A stretch of 64,000 bases of DNA from Axinella damicornis (lineage: Eukaryota > Porifera > Demospongiae > Axinellida > Axinellidae). The position numbers and the translations under genes were made by a program. The DNA lies in NCBI GenBank assembly GCA_963931865.1, contig OZ007512.1, forward strand, positions 4,672,883 through 4,736,882, read 5' to 3'. Shown in pieces: positions 43,027 to 53,538 of this stretch (position 1 is its first letter; the number at the start of each line of letters is the position of its first letter). The notes beneath the pieces were generated by a model. The model was not told the DNA's origin. It saw only the letters and a program-made list of their open reading frames with translations, and searched no databases.

Positions 43027-46000
43027 CTTTGCTTGACTTTGTAAGCCTTGTACCCAGGCCTTGAAGGCGAGGCTAGATTTTTCTTTGCTGCCCCTCCCCA
43101 AGAACTATGATTGTGATGTAAGACAACTCATGCTTACTTTGCTGTGCTATAATTTCTCCCCCTCTTGAACTAAATGAAACACTGAAAACTCATGCAATCT
43201 TGTCCCATATCGAAATGTGCATGACCACTCATACATGTATTGAGATCATTGTAAGGATATTCTCCCACTTCATCTACTCTCAATTCATCTACTAGCAATT
43301 AGTTCGCTGAAACGCTTCATCATTTCAGTAGAATCCACCTGCAGATAAATACGCACCCATTGAGGGAGTAATCCCAGTGTTTCCTTCAGGATATATTTCC
43401 AGGCTGTGGAGACGTTTAGCACCTGAATCACCTAATGCAGATGGCATGCATATAGCACGTCTGTTCTAGGAGGGTCCCCCCCCCCCCCCCCCCCATCCTC
43501 TGTCTGAGTCACCCACTCTACAATCCACTTTGTCTAGCCACCAGTTGAGTTTGTTGTGCCATCCTTCCACATGGTTGTTTGTGAGGGGGCCCTCAACTTT
43601 GTGGTACTTCTGAATGTCGACCTGTTGAGCTAGTGACTACTATGTCTGACACAACCAGCTTCAGAATGAGACATGTTGGGACAGTAAAGTTTTCCAAATC
43701 CACACTTGGTAAACAACGTCATGAAGGTTGGTGGAGGGTCTCACCAATTCTATACACAAACAGGAGTGCCCATTAGAGCACTTACCACGTGCACTACTTG
43801 CAAGTGGTTGCCTGTTTGCAGCAACAATCAGATTGCACATGCCTATCATAAACAATAATGTTGAAGTGAGGTTTTGTTCAATAATTTGGATAGAGAACGC
43901 TTTCAACTTTCACCCAGCTTTTTCAAGTGGATCTCTGGTCTGTGAGATGTTTAGACGCTAATGTTTCCTCAATTCAGCTCTCTAACTGCAGCTGATTTTG
44001 TGTAATAAACAAACAGACAGACTGACAGACACGGCAATCGCTTTACCCCTGCTGCGCATGCGCACACGGAGTAACAAGATAGGCATGTGCATGTGTAGTA
44101 GTCTAATCCCCAGACTATAGTACATGCATGTAATCTGGGAAGGAGACCAAGATCAGGTCTAAACTGGTGCAGTCCTGAGCATACGGCCCGTACCACTTCC
44201 TATGGCCCTGCTGTTAATGCACAAGGCAGTGTTTATGTTTGTAGGGTTGTATGTGTACCCTCCACCATTGCGATACTGCCTCAGTATACGTACTACAGCA
44301 CGTGTGTATTTCCATGACTACACTCTAGTTTTTTTCTGTTTCTGTCACTCCTGAGGTGGTTACCATGGCCACAGAAGATCTAAAATAAAGTTCCAGTTTT
44401 CCGTTGCTATGGCAATGACAATACCTTGTACTGTGCAATGTCTGTGGTGTAATGGATGCACACCAATACTCACTGGCCTACTTGTGTAGTAATTGTATAC
44501 TCCATGCATGGCTATTGTACCTTAGTGTACTTCACATTGTGTTATGAATTCAGGATTACTGCCACACTTCTTTGCCCTCATATCCACCATGAGAATCAGC
44601 GTGTTTTGCTCATCAGTACCATCAGTGTGTATGTAAACTACACAGTGTTTCCGTACTACGTGGGTGACTGTTACCAATTCTCTTATGTTGCATGTCCAAT
44701 TCACTGTAGTACAATCCAACCATGTGCTACAAGCTATCCCCAACTCACGTACAACATAGATCGCTCCAACTGTGTTCTGTGAGCCAATTGCCATTGTGAA
44801 TGGTCATTCTAGTGCACATTACTGATACTACCGTAGATCGGGAAATTTTCGTTGTTAAAATATTTTCGTAGTTGCCTGCAACCACGAAAATTTAACGCAC
44901 GAAAATTTATTTACAACGGATAATTTTTACGATCAGCCACTTGTAAACTAGTAGTAGTACTGAATTCACCTGTGCTGCGCTCACGGTCCTTCAAGTTCTG
45001 CGATTCTTCAAGGCCGCAGATGGACTCCCCGATCTCAAAAGATCTCTGTCGCTCTCCGTTCTTTCGTGAGGTACTTGCCTCAGAGAATCGGGAGGTGCTC
45101 GATTTGACAAATGGCGGGCCGAAGCGGAAGGGAAGAAGCGTGGGGCGTGCAGGAGATACCGTACAGCCCAGAACAACGCTTTGTCGGTACCTCAGTGACG
45201 ATGGCATAGCAGCAGCTCGTTCGTACGTCTCCATTCTTGACAAAATGATCGTTAAATAATTTTCGTTGATGAGCTAAACTACGAAAATTTAACGCCACGA
45301 ACAATTTACACACGAAATATTTTTAACACGAAAATTTCCCGATCTACGGCATATATGGAGGTATAGTGTACAATCATGCCATCGCCTGATTGAATGTTAT
45401 CAGATGCTTCCAGGTGTTTCTGCTGACTTTGCATGGAGTGGATTAACTGATGGTGACCACAACTATTACATTGTTTATTTGCTGTTCTCCTCACTGTCCT
45501 CCCCTTCTACTGGTGTCTCTCCCTCAGACCCCACCTTCACTGTGGACAATGTGACGGAGGTGATGGGGGAGGTGGGAGACTGGGAGAGGGTGGCCCAAGG
45601 ACATTATCCATTCACATCTGGACTTAATATCCCAGACTCCAAGCTATGGGAAATCAAGCAGCAGTCATCCTCAGGGAAGGAGAAGATCCATGCTGTGGGA
45701 GGGTACTGGGTCAACACTCACCCAGATCCCTCCTGGAAGCAACTGGCTCAAGTACTGTACAAGGAAGTAGAGGAGAGAGCACTGGCAAAGACGAAACGAT
45801 ACTTGCCAAACGGTATGTGCATTTCTTGACTACCTGTAATCGGACTTGTGTTGTGCAGTGTGCACACTAATAGAGGGTCTACTCACTGGCTTACTTGTGT
45901 ATACTCCATGCATGGCTAGTATACATGTACCTATGGTTGCCATGCAAGAGACATGATTTACTACAACACACTTGTAAAATACTCACTGTGAGAAGTAACT

Positions 46001-49000
46001 GAAGATACAGACGTATGGTACATTCATGTCCCATTACAGTCAGTTTCCACAGAATTCCCATAATACATGATTGCTTTGCATTACCCAGCCTTTTTGTTTC
46101 CCCTGTGTGTGGATTCATCATTATAGTGCTATACTATGGATACTTGGTCGGACTGTCACCAGTAGAGTTGTGCATTACTGACTAAAGAGGACTACCAAAG
46201 AGTAGTCCGTAATTTCAGAGTTGAAGTTCTCTACTGGTGACAGTCTGACCAAGCATTGATAGTAGCTATAGTTTGTTAGCACACCAGTACCATGACCCTC
46301 TCCAAGTACATTATTATAGTGCACTGCACTAATACAAGGGACATACTCAATCATGGCCTTCCTGTTTTATCAACAACGTCCATCCAGGAGAGTCAGGTTC
46401 ACATGCAGAATCCAAACACAAGCAGACACAATGCATGGGTACCTACAGTGACTAAGTGGGCAGGTGGCAGGTGGGGGCACAGTAATTATTGGTGACTTTG
46501 AATCCCAATATCAGACAACACACTATTGCACTGGTCTTTGTTGAATAATTACAACGTGTGTACATGATATCTCCCCCATGTTGTCTCCCCACCCAGCTGA
46601 CCCCACCCTCACCACTGACAACCTCATGGAGGTGGTGAAGGAGGTAGAGCACCGCTGGTGGGACCTAGGTTATAGGCTTCATGTGCCACTCTCTAAGCTC
46701 AAAAGCCTCTACCAGAGTGATCATCACGGAATGGAGGCTGTGGTAGACTACTACGTCAGACACCACCCCACCCCCTCCTGGAAGCAGGTTGCTAGAGCTC
46801 TACAGTTGATGGACCTCGACGAACAGGCACAGTTGGTCACTACCAGATATGTCAAAGGTACAGATGTGATTCATGTGAGCTTCTCTCCTAAGCAGTTCTT
46901 TTCCCATGATGTCACACTCACTAAGTGGCAATTACAAGCTGCAAACTATTCTTGTTAGGTGCATAAGCACTAATTACCTGTGAATAACAGAGTGTGTGTG
47001 AAGTTTTAGCAACTTTCAGGCAGTATGTGACATTACAAGTGCTTGATCGGGGCGAACCATAAGCTAGCTGCCTACCATACAAGCAGCCTGGGTCGCATCG
47101 GCACTGTATAGTATTCGTAATAATGGTACCCACAATCAATTTGCTAAAATTAATACCCGCATATAATAGTGACGTTAAGGTGTTTCCTTGTGCACATTGT
47201 TCCTGTACAGTCATCCCCACTGTTAGCCCCATCTATATCAGGGTCAGTAAGCTTGAGCTAGTCCTTGTTCACTGGTGAAGATTGGTGGCATATTCATGGT
47301 GTGTAAACACCTTCCCAATCAGGATGGGAAACCTGTAATCAGTTTGAGCATGAAGTGTCTTTACATGCCAGGATGTCTGCCTGTGTAACTCTGTTGCTGG
47401 AGCTGTTGGTCAGCTCGGTGCTTAACTGTCCTGACATGACCCTGACAAACTTTATCTGGAACGAAAGTTCATTTGTGCCGCATTGAGCTTTGGGTAAAGC
47501 TTGGAATTTGAACCCAGCCAGTTGTTTGAACCCAGATAAAGTTGGCGGTGATTGTGTTCGTGTATGATGTGATCATTGTGATATGTCAGTAATGTGTGTG
47601 ATTAGTACCCATGTGGGCATGTTGTGTCTGTGTGTGTACACTGTAGCCTCGTTCCCAGGCTCCTCCCCCAGCTTTTTGTCGCATTCTGTACAGTATGCGA
47701 CAAAAAGCTGGGGAGGAGCCTGGGAACGAGGCTATGTACACTGTGGGATATTCACATGACATTGTGTGCAGTGTAAGTGTGATTGTGTGTGCTGCACTTG
47801 TGTGCAGTTGTGTGTGTGCAGTGGTGTATGTAGGTATGTGTGTGTATAATATCGGACCAAGGGAATTAGAAAAATGAGGGCTCTTGACTGTAGTATCCTG
47901 AGCACTGCGATGTAGATGTACTGTGTCTCCCAGCTCTCATTATGCATTGTTACAGGGATGTTTTACGAGGCCCGATGGCTTTAGTTTGTTACACCCACAC
48001 TACAGTTTGGTACATTCAGTTAGTGTTTGCAGTCCAAACTAGTAATTAATTAAGTCCTCGTTTGTTCTGTGTACATGTATTGTGTGTACGTATGTTCCAT
48101 ATGTGTTGTGTTAGTACAGAATTACTTGACTGCATGCTACTTCTCTGTTTGCGTGTGCTTATGTAAGTGTGTTCAGTCTAACCCTCTGTGTTAGATGTAC
48201 ACCACTTTACTTGCATTCTCTGCTCCTGTTGCTTTGGTAGTGAAGTGTGAGCAACTGCATATTACCATATAAAATGTAGTGCACACAGTGCAATTACCAA
48301 AATGCATTATACTTGCACTGTGTCTCTGTGTTGCATGTGCTTATGTATGTGTTAGACTTACTCCTTTTTTGTCTCGGCACCGAAGTGCCGAGACACAGTG
48401 CTGGATGCGTAGGTACGTGGTACGTACGTACGTACGTACGTACGTACGTGGTACGTACGTCGCTTTTCGCAATGCGCCCGCGCAAGGTGCTGCATGCTCT
48501 ACACTCTTATCAAACGTATTTACTAGACGAATGCAGAACATTGTGGGGCGAGCCTGAGCGAGTACAGTTGTCGAATGTGCATGGAGCAGTTGCATGAGCA
48601 TGTGTTCCTACATGGAGCAGATGCATGTGCATGTCTGTCAGTGCATGTTATCTGAATGTGACAGAGAGCATAGCACGACTTAAGGACACAGAAGTTATGA
48701 CACTAAAATACACCCATGCACTTCACAGCAACTGCGAATCAGGTTAGCCGAAGCAGTCTGGTAGGTAGCTAGGTCCAGGAGAGCTCTCTGTCTTTGTTAT
48801 CACCACCGGAGGGCGACTTTCTCATTCTCTGCTGATGCCAGATCTGTGTCTTGACTGCATGTCACAGTGAGGTAAGTGTTACGGAGCGCAGACCAGTCAA
48901 GTTCCCATCCTCTGGCAATAGCTGAAGCAGCAGTCCAACACACTGTCACAGTGATGGTTTATAGCTATTAAAGCCTGCATGCATGCTAGCTAGCTAGCTA

Positions 49001-52000
49001 ATGCACACCATGATGTGCTCTGCACGCAGGACATGAGATCGCTTGAAGCACTCTCCCCGTCTTCATGAAATGCTTTAGCCCCTCACCGCGCGCTCCATCC
49101 TTGTTGAGGTAGACCGTTCATGGTTCGTGTCTATGTCGTTGACGTTGCAATGGTGACTTGAGTTCGTTTGTGGTTTGAATTAACGCATGACGCAATGACA
49201 CGCAAAATACGAGCAGGAAGTGATTTACGGCACGACGTACGATAGATAGATATATTATACGGAAAATTCACAGCAAACTCGTCTATGTGGGGCTCGCTCA
49301 GGCTCGCCCCAATTACCTGTAAGTAGATCTTCTAAAGTGATTATGGGTTTGCATGGCTGCTCATGAATCCTCTTACCAAGACTGCTGCTACCTACATAGC
49401 AATAATACTTCAATGAATACTCACTCATCCAGTGTGCTGCACTCAGCCATCCCAAGTGCATACTAACTCACTCAGCTCTAGCTAGCTAGCTAGCTATATA
49501 GATAAGTGCTGAAAGAATTGGCCAAGGTGTTGACTAAACATCAAGCCCAGACACGACCATACTGCTTTCACCCTTTGGTGAACATTCTTGACCCACCCCT
49601 TGCTCACACAGAACCTCCAAGGATATTGACGCTCACTAAGCTGAAAGTCTCATAGCTAACAGGTTTTGCAGTCATAATAAAGAGTTAAGCAGCTGCCATG
49701 TCCTCTGCATGATTCTAGCTGATACCAAGTCGTGCCGAGACACATCAAGTCTTTTAAAGACTCACTTGTTAGTTGTATTCTCTGCTCAATTTGGTAGTGA
49801 AGTGTGTTTACTGTCAGCAGCCACACATTACCATATTGAATGTAGTGAACACATGACTCTATACCACCCAGTGCAATGTATGAAGTTGGTAAATACTTCC
49901 TATCTTGTAGCGAGGTCCAAGGAGGTATTCGATGAGGCAATGAAGGATGGATACGTGGAGGCAAGGGACATCAAAGCGCTCATCTTCGGTGCAGCCGGCA
50001 CAGGGAAAAGTCATACTGTAGCACTCATCATGGACGAGGAGCCACCCTCTGTGCGCCGTAGCACACCGTGTGCTACACGACCGGTGAGAGCGACTAGGGC
50101 AGAAATGAGAGATGAGCAGTGGGTTAAAGTAACGCGTGACAACTTATCGCAGACCATCGCAGACACGGCCACAATGCTTCCATCGAAGCTTTCCCATTCC
50201 AGGTATGCTAAAACCTCTGCAGGTTCTTCCTCATCATCCACAGTACCAGCTGCAGGAACCTCCCAGCCACAAACTGGTGGTCCTCACACTACAGCAAACT
50301 CACCTTCTGCCAGAGAGGGTCCAAGTGCATCTTCCACGACACATGAAGAAGCATCCTCAGTCCCCACTTCTGCAGAGGAGGAACTACTTCGACGTATTGA
50401 GACATCACCACACTGGGGAAAGAAGAGCTTTAGACCCGATCGAATCCTTCTCATTGACACTGGGGGACAACCCCAGTTTCACGAGGTACTCCCCATCTTC
50501 ATGCGTGGTACTTCAGCCTCCATGTTCACCATCAAGCTCAGCGAGAGTCTTAGCGACCACCCACTTATCGAGTACTACGACGACAATGGTAACCTCGTGG
50601 GCACACCTTATCACTCAGCCTACACCAACCAACAAATTCTGAGTCACTGCATGCGAGTGATACAGGCTCAGGCATCCCAGTCTGATGAAGGCCTCTGTCC
50701 CAACACAATCTTCATAGGGACCCACAAAGATCTCGAGAACCAGAGCCCAGAATCAAGAGAGGAGAAAAATCTCAAGATTTGTGAAATTTTGCTTCCTGCA
50801 ATTCGGGAGGATGCCATCTTCTGCAGTGAAGAGTTCAAAGAGCTCATTTTCCACTTGAATGTGAAAAACCCAGGGTCACAGGAGAAGGAGTTTGCTGCCA
50901 AGCTAAGGAGATTGATAGTCGAGAGATCACATGTCAAACCAAAGCAGATCCCACTTCGATGGAATGCCCTGGAGCTTGCACTTCAAGAGCTGATGCTGGA
51001 GCTTGGACGAGGTATGCTTACCAAAGCTGAGTGCTTCGCTGTAGCTCAAAGATATCACTTCAAAGAAGAATCATTCGAGGAAGCTTTGGAGTATCTTCAC
51101 AACCTCAACATCCTCTTCTACTACAAGGACGTGCTTCCTGAGGTCGTGTTTTGTGATCCCATGGTGCTCCTTGCCAAGATAACGGAGTTAGTGGAGCACT
51201 GCCACAGGTCACCAACTGATCCGAGTCAGCTTACACCAACCGTTGGTAAGCTGCGGAAGTTTCACAATCAGGGAATTGTAACCCTAGAATTGCTTAGCAA
51301 GAAGGAGTTTGCATCCCACTACGTTCCAGGTGTTTTTGGTCCAGAGCAACTGCTGAAGCTTTTCAAAAAGCTCCTGATTGTGTCCCAGATCTCTGAGGAG
51401 GAATACCTGATGCCGTGTCTTCTACCGGTAGCAGACGATCCGGCTCTTCTCTCTCCTAGTGGCAGTGTTCCTTCTCTGCTGCTCTACTTCCCCCACAGTC
51501 CTTTAGTCGGAGTCTTCTGCGCTCTAGCATCCTACCTTCTGTCCGAGGCCAAGTGGAAGTTACTCCTGAATTCTGACCTATCCCCAGTGAAAGTTGACCG
51601 AAACACAATCGAGTTCCAGGTTCCAGGAGGTCTTCCTGGGAAGATTGTCTTGACCGACTCCTTTTCAACCTATTTCCAGGTCAGTCTCCAGCTTCCCAGA
51701 GATGCACCGTCAGCGCTCTGTTCGAAAGTGTTTTCAAAGTGTCCTCGGATTCGAGAAACCATCTTGGCGGGGTTACGCAAGGCATCCACCACACTGAATT
51801 ATAATAATTCAGTCCCACAGGACGCTTTCCTTTGCTGTGAGCATTCTGACACCACTACTCCCCCACACGCTACCGTAGTTGATAGCAGCCGCACACTGAT
51901 GACGTGCTCCAGGAATCCTGCCGAGGTTTACACCATGCTCACAGAGAAGCACCTGGTGTGGTTTGGTTCCAGTGAGACTTTAGGTGAGTAGCTAACACCA

Positions 52001-53042
52001 CCGGTGATCATTCTGTAGGAGTAGTGGCGGTGAATTGCATGATTCTTTGTGGGTGCCCCAGGTTGCTACTGGTAAAAATTGTTCTTTCATGATTTCCTCA
52101 GTTGCAACTACCTCTGCTGCAGCAACCCAGACATCATCCAGTCCCAGTGCATCCCAAGTCATCACGGGTAGGCATGATTGTATCAAAGTAATTTGTGCTG
52201 TAATACATGCACTATAGACTGTAGACATCATGTATTGTTCCCATCTGCACATGCAGTATCAAGAGGAGCAGTGTGTACTCCACCTTCTCTGCAGACCTCC
52301 ACACTTGACCCACTTGGTAAGTGTTGAACACAAACCACATGGTGCACTGTCATTGCACTAACATGTATACAGGTTTCACTGTAACATAATATCTTGGAGT
52401 ATCCTGTGGCTATTATTAACTTCATCATGTGCAAGATTGTGGTAATGATAATGGTTTCCTGATGATTGTGGTTATCATTCCTCAGATGCAACTACCTCTG
52501 GTGCAGCAACCCAGTCACCTCCCAGCGTGTGCGGTCACCATGGATCACAAGCCATCACAGGTAAGCATCATCAAAGTATCTGATGCCCTAACAGTAATAC
52601 ACTACACTGCAGGTATTAGTGTGTATATTGTGTTTAGTGTGTATCATGTGTTTATATACTAGTATAAAACACTATATTGCAGGTATCGTGTGTTTATTAT
52701 TACTCCTGGGACGTATCTCTTCACTGTTTTGTAGACACCAAGCCCAGGATGGACCAGCTGATGATGCTGAAAAGTACTGAAGGGGTTAAAGTCAAGATTA
52801 TTGGGAACGTCGCTCCAGACTGGAAGAACATTGGAATTCTTATGAACCTCGATCCAAACGTACGAAAAGTCAAATGCATTGAAACAGACCATGCACACAA
52901 ACTGAATGGTTCCGTCATCTGCTGTCAAGAAATCTTCAGACTCTGGTTGGACAGTCCGGACGCCACCTGGGGAAACCTGATTGAACTGTTGATTGATGCA
53001 GAACACACGTCACTTGCTGAACAGGTTAAGAATACACTATAG
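37779..53042 (+). CDS. Death(x3)-ROC-COR-Death multidomain GTPase
   Basis: Exons 42653-42931, 45528-45812, 46597-46857, 49911-51983, 52102-52167, 52257-52316, 52486-52560 and 52735-53042 (stop TAG) all begin and end in phase 1, so they splice in one frame to about 1130 residues. Order: three Death domains (87-95 residues each), a ROC G domain with GAAGTGKS P-loop, DTGGQ and THKD, a COR domain, three Ser/Thr/Ala-rich linkers and a fourth Death domain. Death domains make homotypic signalling complexes. ROC-COR proteins are GTP-dependent dimerisation switches. Likely a cytosolic innate-immune or cell-death regulator (inference). A candidate first exon is 37779-37800 (ATG GCT GAG AAA ACC ACC GCA G, then GTTAGC), also ending in phase 1. 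It fits but rests on short sequence. The nearest known architectures are DAPK and MFHAS1-type ROCO proteins. Confidence 0.8.
37924..38163. mobile_element. TAGTCTCG MITE containing a nested MITE of the same family
   Basis: Outer element 37924-38163 has AGTCTCGCGGGGCCAGACC / GCCGCGAGACTA ends and the duplication AGTGAGCCC (37915-37923, 38164-38172). Inside it, 37944-38133 starts TAGTCTCGCGTGGCCCAGAC and ends GTCTGGGCCACGCGAGACTA, with its own duplication GGCCAGACC (37935-37943, 38134-38142). Confidence 0.93.
38457..38829. mobile_element. TAGTCTCG-family element, 373 bp
   Basis: TAGTCTCGCAGGCCAGATGT and ATGTCTGGCCCACGAGACTA form the ends, with GTCTGGTCACT / AGTGACCAGAC inverted further in. Flanks AGCTAACCC against AGCTAACTA (7 of 9). 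Confidence 0.8.
39183..39218. repeat. Poly-C tract, C36
   Basis: Uninterrupted C homopolymer inside the Death/ROC gene's presumed first intron. Confidence 0.97.
39448..39499. repeat. TAGCCTCG MITE, 52 bp
   Basis: TAGCCTCGGTCCCCGGCTCT...AGCTGGGGAATGAGGCTA. Flanks ATGTGTGAC and CATTGTGAC (7 of 9). Confidence 0.85.
39717..39875. repeat. 31-bp tandem repeat, five copies
   Basis: AGCTGCAGCAATGGCAGCAG + TGAGGGAGAAC at 31-bp spacing. Open on the minus strand in all frames because the unit lacks stops; not a gene. Confidence 0.95.
39944..39993. repeat. GGATCCTGGGATCT tandem repeat
   Basis: Three copies of an 18-bp GATCCTGGGATCTGGATCCT-type unit, rich in GGATCC palindromes. Confidence 0.9.
41271..41457. 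repeat. Dispersed element with G-tract, TIR-like ends
   Basis: Starts AAGGAGCGTCCAACTACG and ends AATTGGACGTTCCTT, so the tips are inverted. The middle has a G16 run and GCACGGTTAGGTTGCT. Related to 9590-9802. Confidence 0.75.
41500..42475. repeat. Minisatellite, 79 bp unit, about 12 copies
   Basis: Unit: GATGAGTGGGCGTGGTGGCT + AATGTGTCACACAAGCCTGT + GTGTGGGAGTCTGACCTCAC + TAGTTCACACTGTGTTGTT. Spacing of GAGTGGGCGTGG is 79 bp with minor indels. It ends 180 bp upstream of the first Death exon. Confidence 0.97.
42653..42931 (+). CDS. Death domain exon 1
   Basis: Acceptor CTCCACTTCAG, donor GTAAGT, phase 1-1, 93 codons. Shows LTVESVCEAV, WTALGRRLI, VVECWLGG and PSWRSLVWALD, the usual helix-1 to helix-5 landmarks of a Death domain. 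Confidence 0.85.
42992..43025. repeat. Poly-G tract, about G34
   Basis: Uninterrupted G homopolymer 60 bp after a Death exon. Confidence 0.97.
43042..43073. repeat. Very short TAGCCTCG-like palindrome
   Basis: TAAGCCTTGTACCCAGGCCTTGAAGGCGAGGCTA-like unit of 32 bp. Flanks agree weakly. Confidence 0.45.
44829..45350. mobile_element. Non-autonomous TIR element, about 520 bp
   Basis: TACCGTAGATCGGGAAATTT/TCGTTGTTAAAATATTTTCG and its near complement at 45255-45350, with further inverted ACGAAAATTTAACG blocks. TA at the left edge and CATA at the right suggest a TA target. An internal open frame (44972-45259, 95 codons) matches nothing I know and is probably fortuitous. Confidence 0.85.
45528..45812 (+). 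CDS. Death domain exon 2
   Basis: Acceptor CTCCCTCAG, donor GTATGT, phase 1-1, 95 codons. FTVDNVTEVMGEVGDWERVA, GGYWVNTHPDPSWKQLAQVL. Confidence 0.85.
46143..46252. repeat. MITE, about 110 bp
   Basis: CTTGGTCGGACTGTCACCAG/TAGAG and CTCTACTGGTGACAGTCTGA/CCAAG are inverted with one mismatch. TTACTGACTA/TAGTCCGTAA continues the pairing. Confidence 0.85.
46597..46857 (+). CDS. Death domain exon 3
   Basis: Acceptor CCCACCCAG, donor GTACAG, phase 1-1, 87 codons. LTTDNLMEVVKEVEHRWWDL, VVDYYVRHHPTPSWKQVARA. Closely related to exon 2, so tandem exon duplication is likely. Confidence 0.85.
47644..47734. mobile_element. TAGCCTCG MITE, 91 bp, perfect 9-bp duplication
   Basis: TAGCCTCGTTCCCAGGCTCC...GGAGCCTGGGAACGAGGCTA, core CAGCTTTTTGTCGCATTCTG and complement. 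TGTACACTG at 47635-47643 and 47735-47743. Confidence 0.97.
48203..49880. repeat. Intron segment duplicated at both ends of a 1.5-kb insertion
   Basis: ATTCTCTGCTC, TTTGGTAGTGAAGTGTG, ATTACCATAT..AATGTAGTG and CAGTGCAAT occur in the same order at 48213-48293 and 49778-49877. The intervening 1.5 kb is unrelated and includes a (GTAC)n block and GGGGCGAGCCTGAGCGAG (48545), which recurs inverted at 49290. Confidence 0.65.
48412..48461. repeat. (GTAC)n self-complementary microsatellite
   Basis: GGTACGTGGTACGTACGTAC... for about 48 bp. Every unit is palindromic. A CTCGGCACCGAAGTGCCGAG hairpin precedes it at 48377. Confidence 0.93.
49911..51983 (+). CDS. ROC-COR GTPase exon (691 codons)
   Basis: Acceptor TATCTTGTAG, donor GTGAGT, phase 1-1. 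The reading frame is also open upstream to an ATG at 49709, but that part has intron-like composition and duplicates 48.2 kb, so the splice start is preferred. Residues about 20-45: DIKALIFGAAGTGKSHTVAL (P-loop). About 85-155 is a Ser/Thr/Pro/Gly-rich stretch where switch I would lie. Then RILLIDTGGQPQFHEVLPIF (Walker B/G3) and NTIFIGTHKD (G4, THKD for the usual NKxD). From about residue 330 a COR domain follows: RWNALELALQELMLELGRGM, then LTKAECFAVAQRYHF, EVVFCDPMVLLAKI and VPGVFGPEQLLKLFKKLLIV. COR mediates dimerisation in ROCO proteins. Confidence 0.9.
52102..52167 (+). CDS. Linker exon 1 (22 codons)
   Basis: Acceptor GATTTCCTCAG, donor GTAGGC, phase 1-1. ATTSAAATQTSSSPSASQVI, low complexity. 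Paralogous to linker exon 3. Confidence 0.7.
52257..52316 (+). CDS. Linker exon 2 (20 codons)
   Basis: Acceptor CACATGCAG, donor GTAAGT, phase 1-1. SRGAVCTPPSLQTSTLDPL. Confidence 0.7.
52486..52560 (+). CDS. Linker exon 3 (25 codons)
   Basis: Acceptor CATTCCTCAG, donor GTAAGC, phase 1-1. ATTSGAATQSPPSVCGHHGS. Shares GCAACTACCTCTG(C/G)TGCAGCAACCCAG with linker exon 1, so the pair arose by duplication. Confidence 0.7.
52735..53042 (+). CDS. Terminal Death domain exon with stop
   Basis: Acceptor CTGTTTTGTAG, 102 codons and TAG. VKIIGNVAPDWKNIGILMNL, EIFRLWLDSPDATWGNLIEL, LAEQVKNTL. Decayed paralogues at about 1259 and 60400. Confidence 0.85.
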
Positions 53043-53214
53043 GTTTGTAGATGCCATTCATTTCTTTTACGTCTTTATTGTCGATAATTATTTGGTTATG
53101 ACTGCAATGATTATTATTGTAGTATGACAATTGCTCTATAGTATCATTATTGTTGATGTTTTTATAATTTTGTGTACAAGTTGTTTGTGCTACTGGATCT
53201 TCAGCACCTCACAA

Positions 53215-53496
53215 TTACACTGTTTTACAAACTTTACTTTGTTGAACTTCATGTGGATAAGTACATGCGTACATTAATTCAGTACCCATTTGAATACGGG
53301 ATGCGCTTTTTTCACAGCAGTTCATGTGGTCACGTGCGAACATTAACCCGTTAAGTTGACGTGTATTGAAAAACAAACTGTGACGAAGACATTGAAAAGG
53401 ACAGGACTGGTGGCAATGCCAATGGTAAGATGTAAGCTGAGTAACATAAAAAAAGTGTGTAAGATTATAAAACACTGTAATAATGAATTCTTCGCT

Positions 53497-53538
<42 letters not shown>

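Noticed and set aside
44972..45259. 95-codon frame inside the TIR element at 44.8 kb
   Set aside because: No recognised domain, and both strands are open over the same interval. Listed only as part of the element.
49709..49910. ATG-initiated extension of the ROC frame upstream of 49911
   Set aside because: The extra 67 codons are intron-like, match the duplicated intron sequence at 48.2 kb, and an acceptor at 49910 continues the phase-1 pattern of all neighbouring exons.
50011..50937. Open minus-strand frames opposite the ROC exon
   Set aside because: They are shadows of the coding strand, with no recognisable domain and no splice logic.
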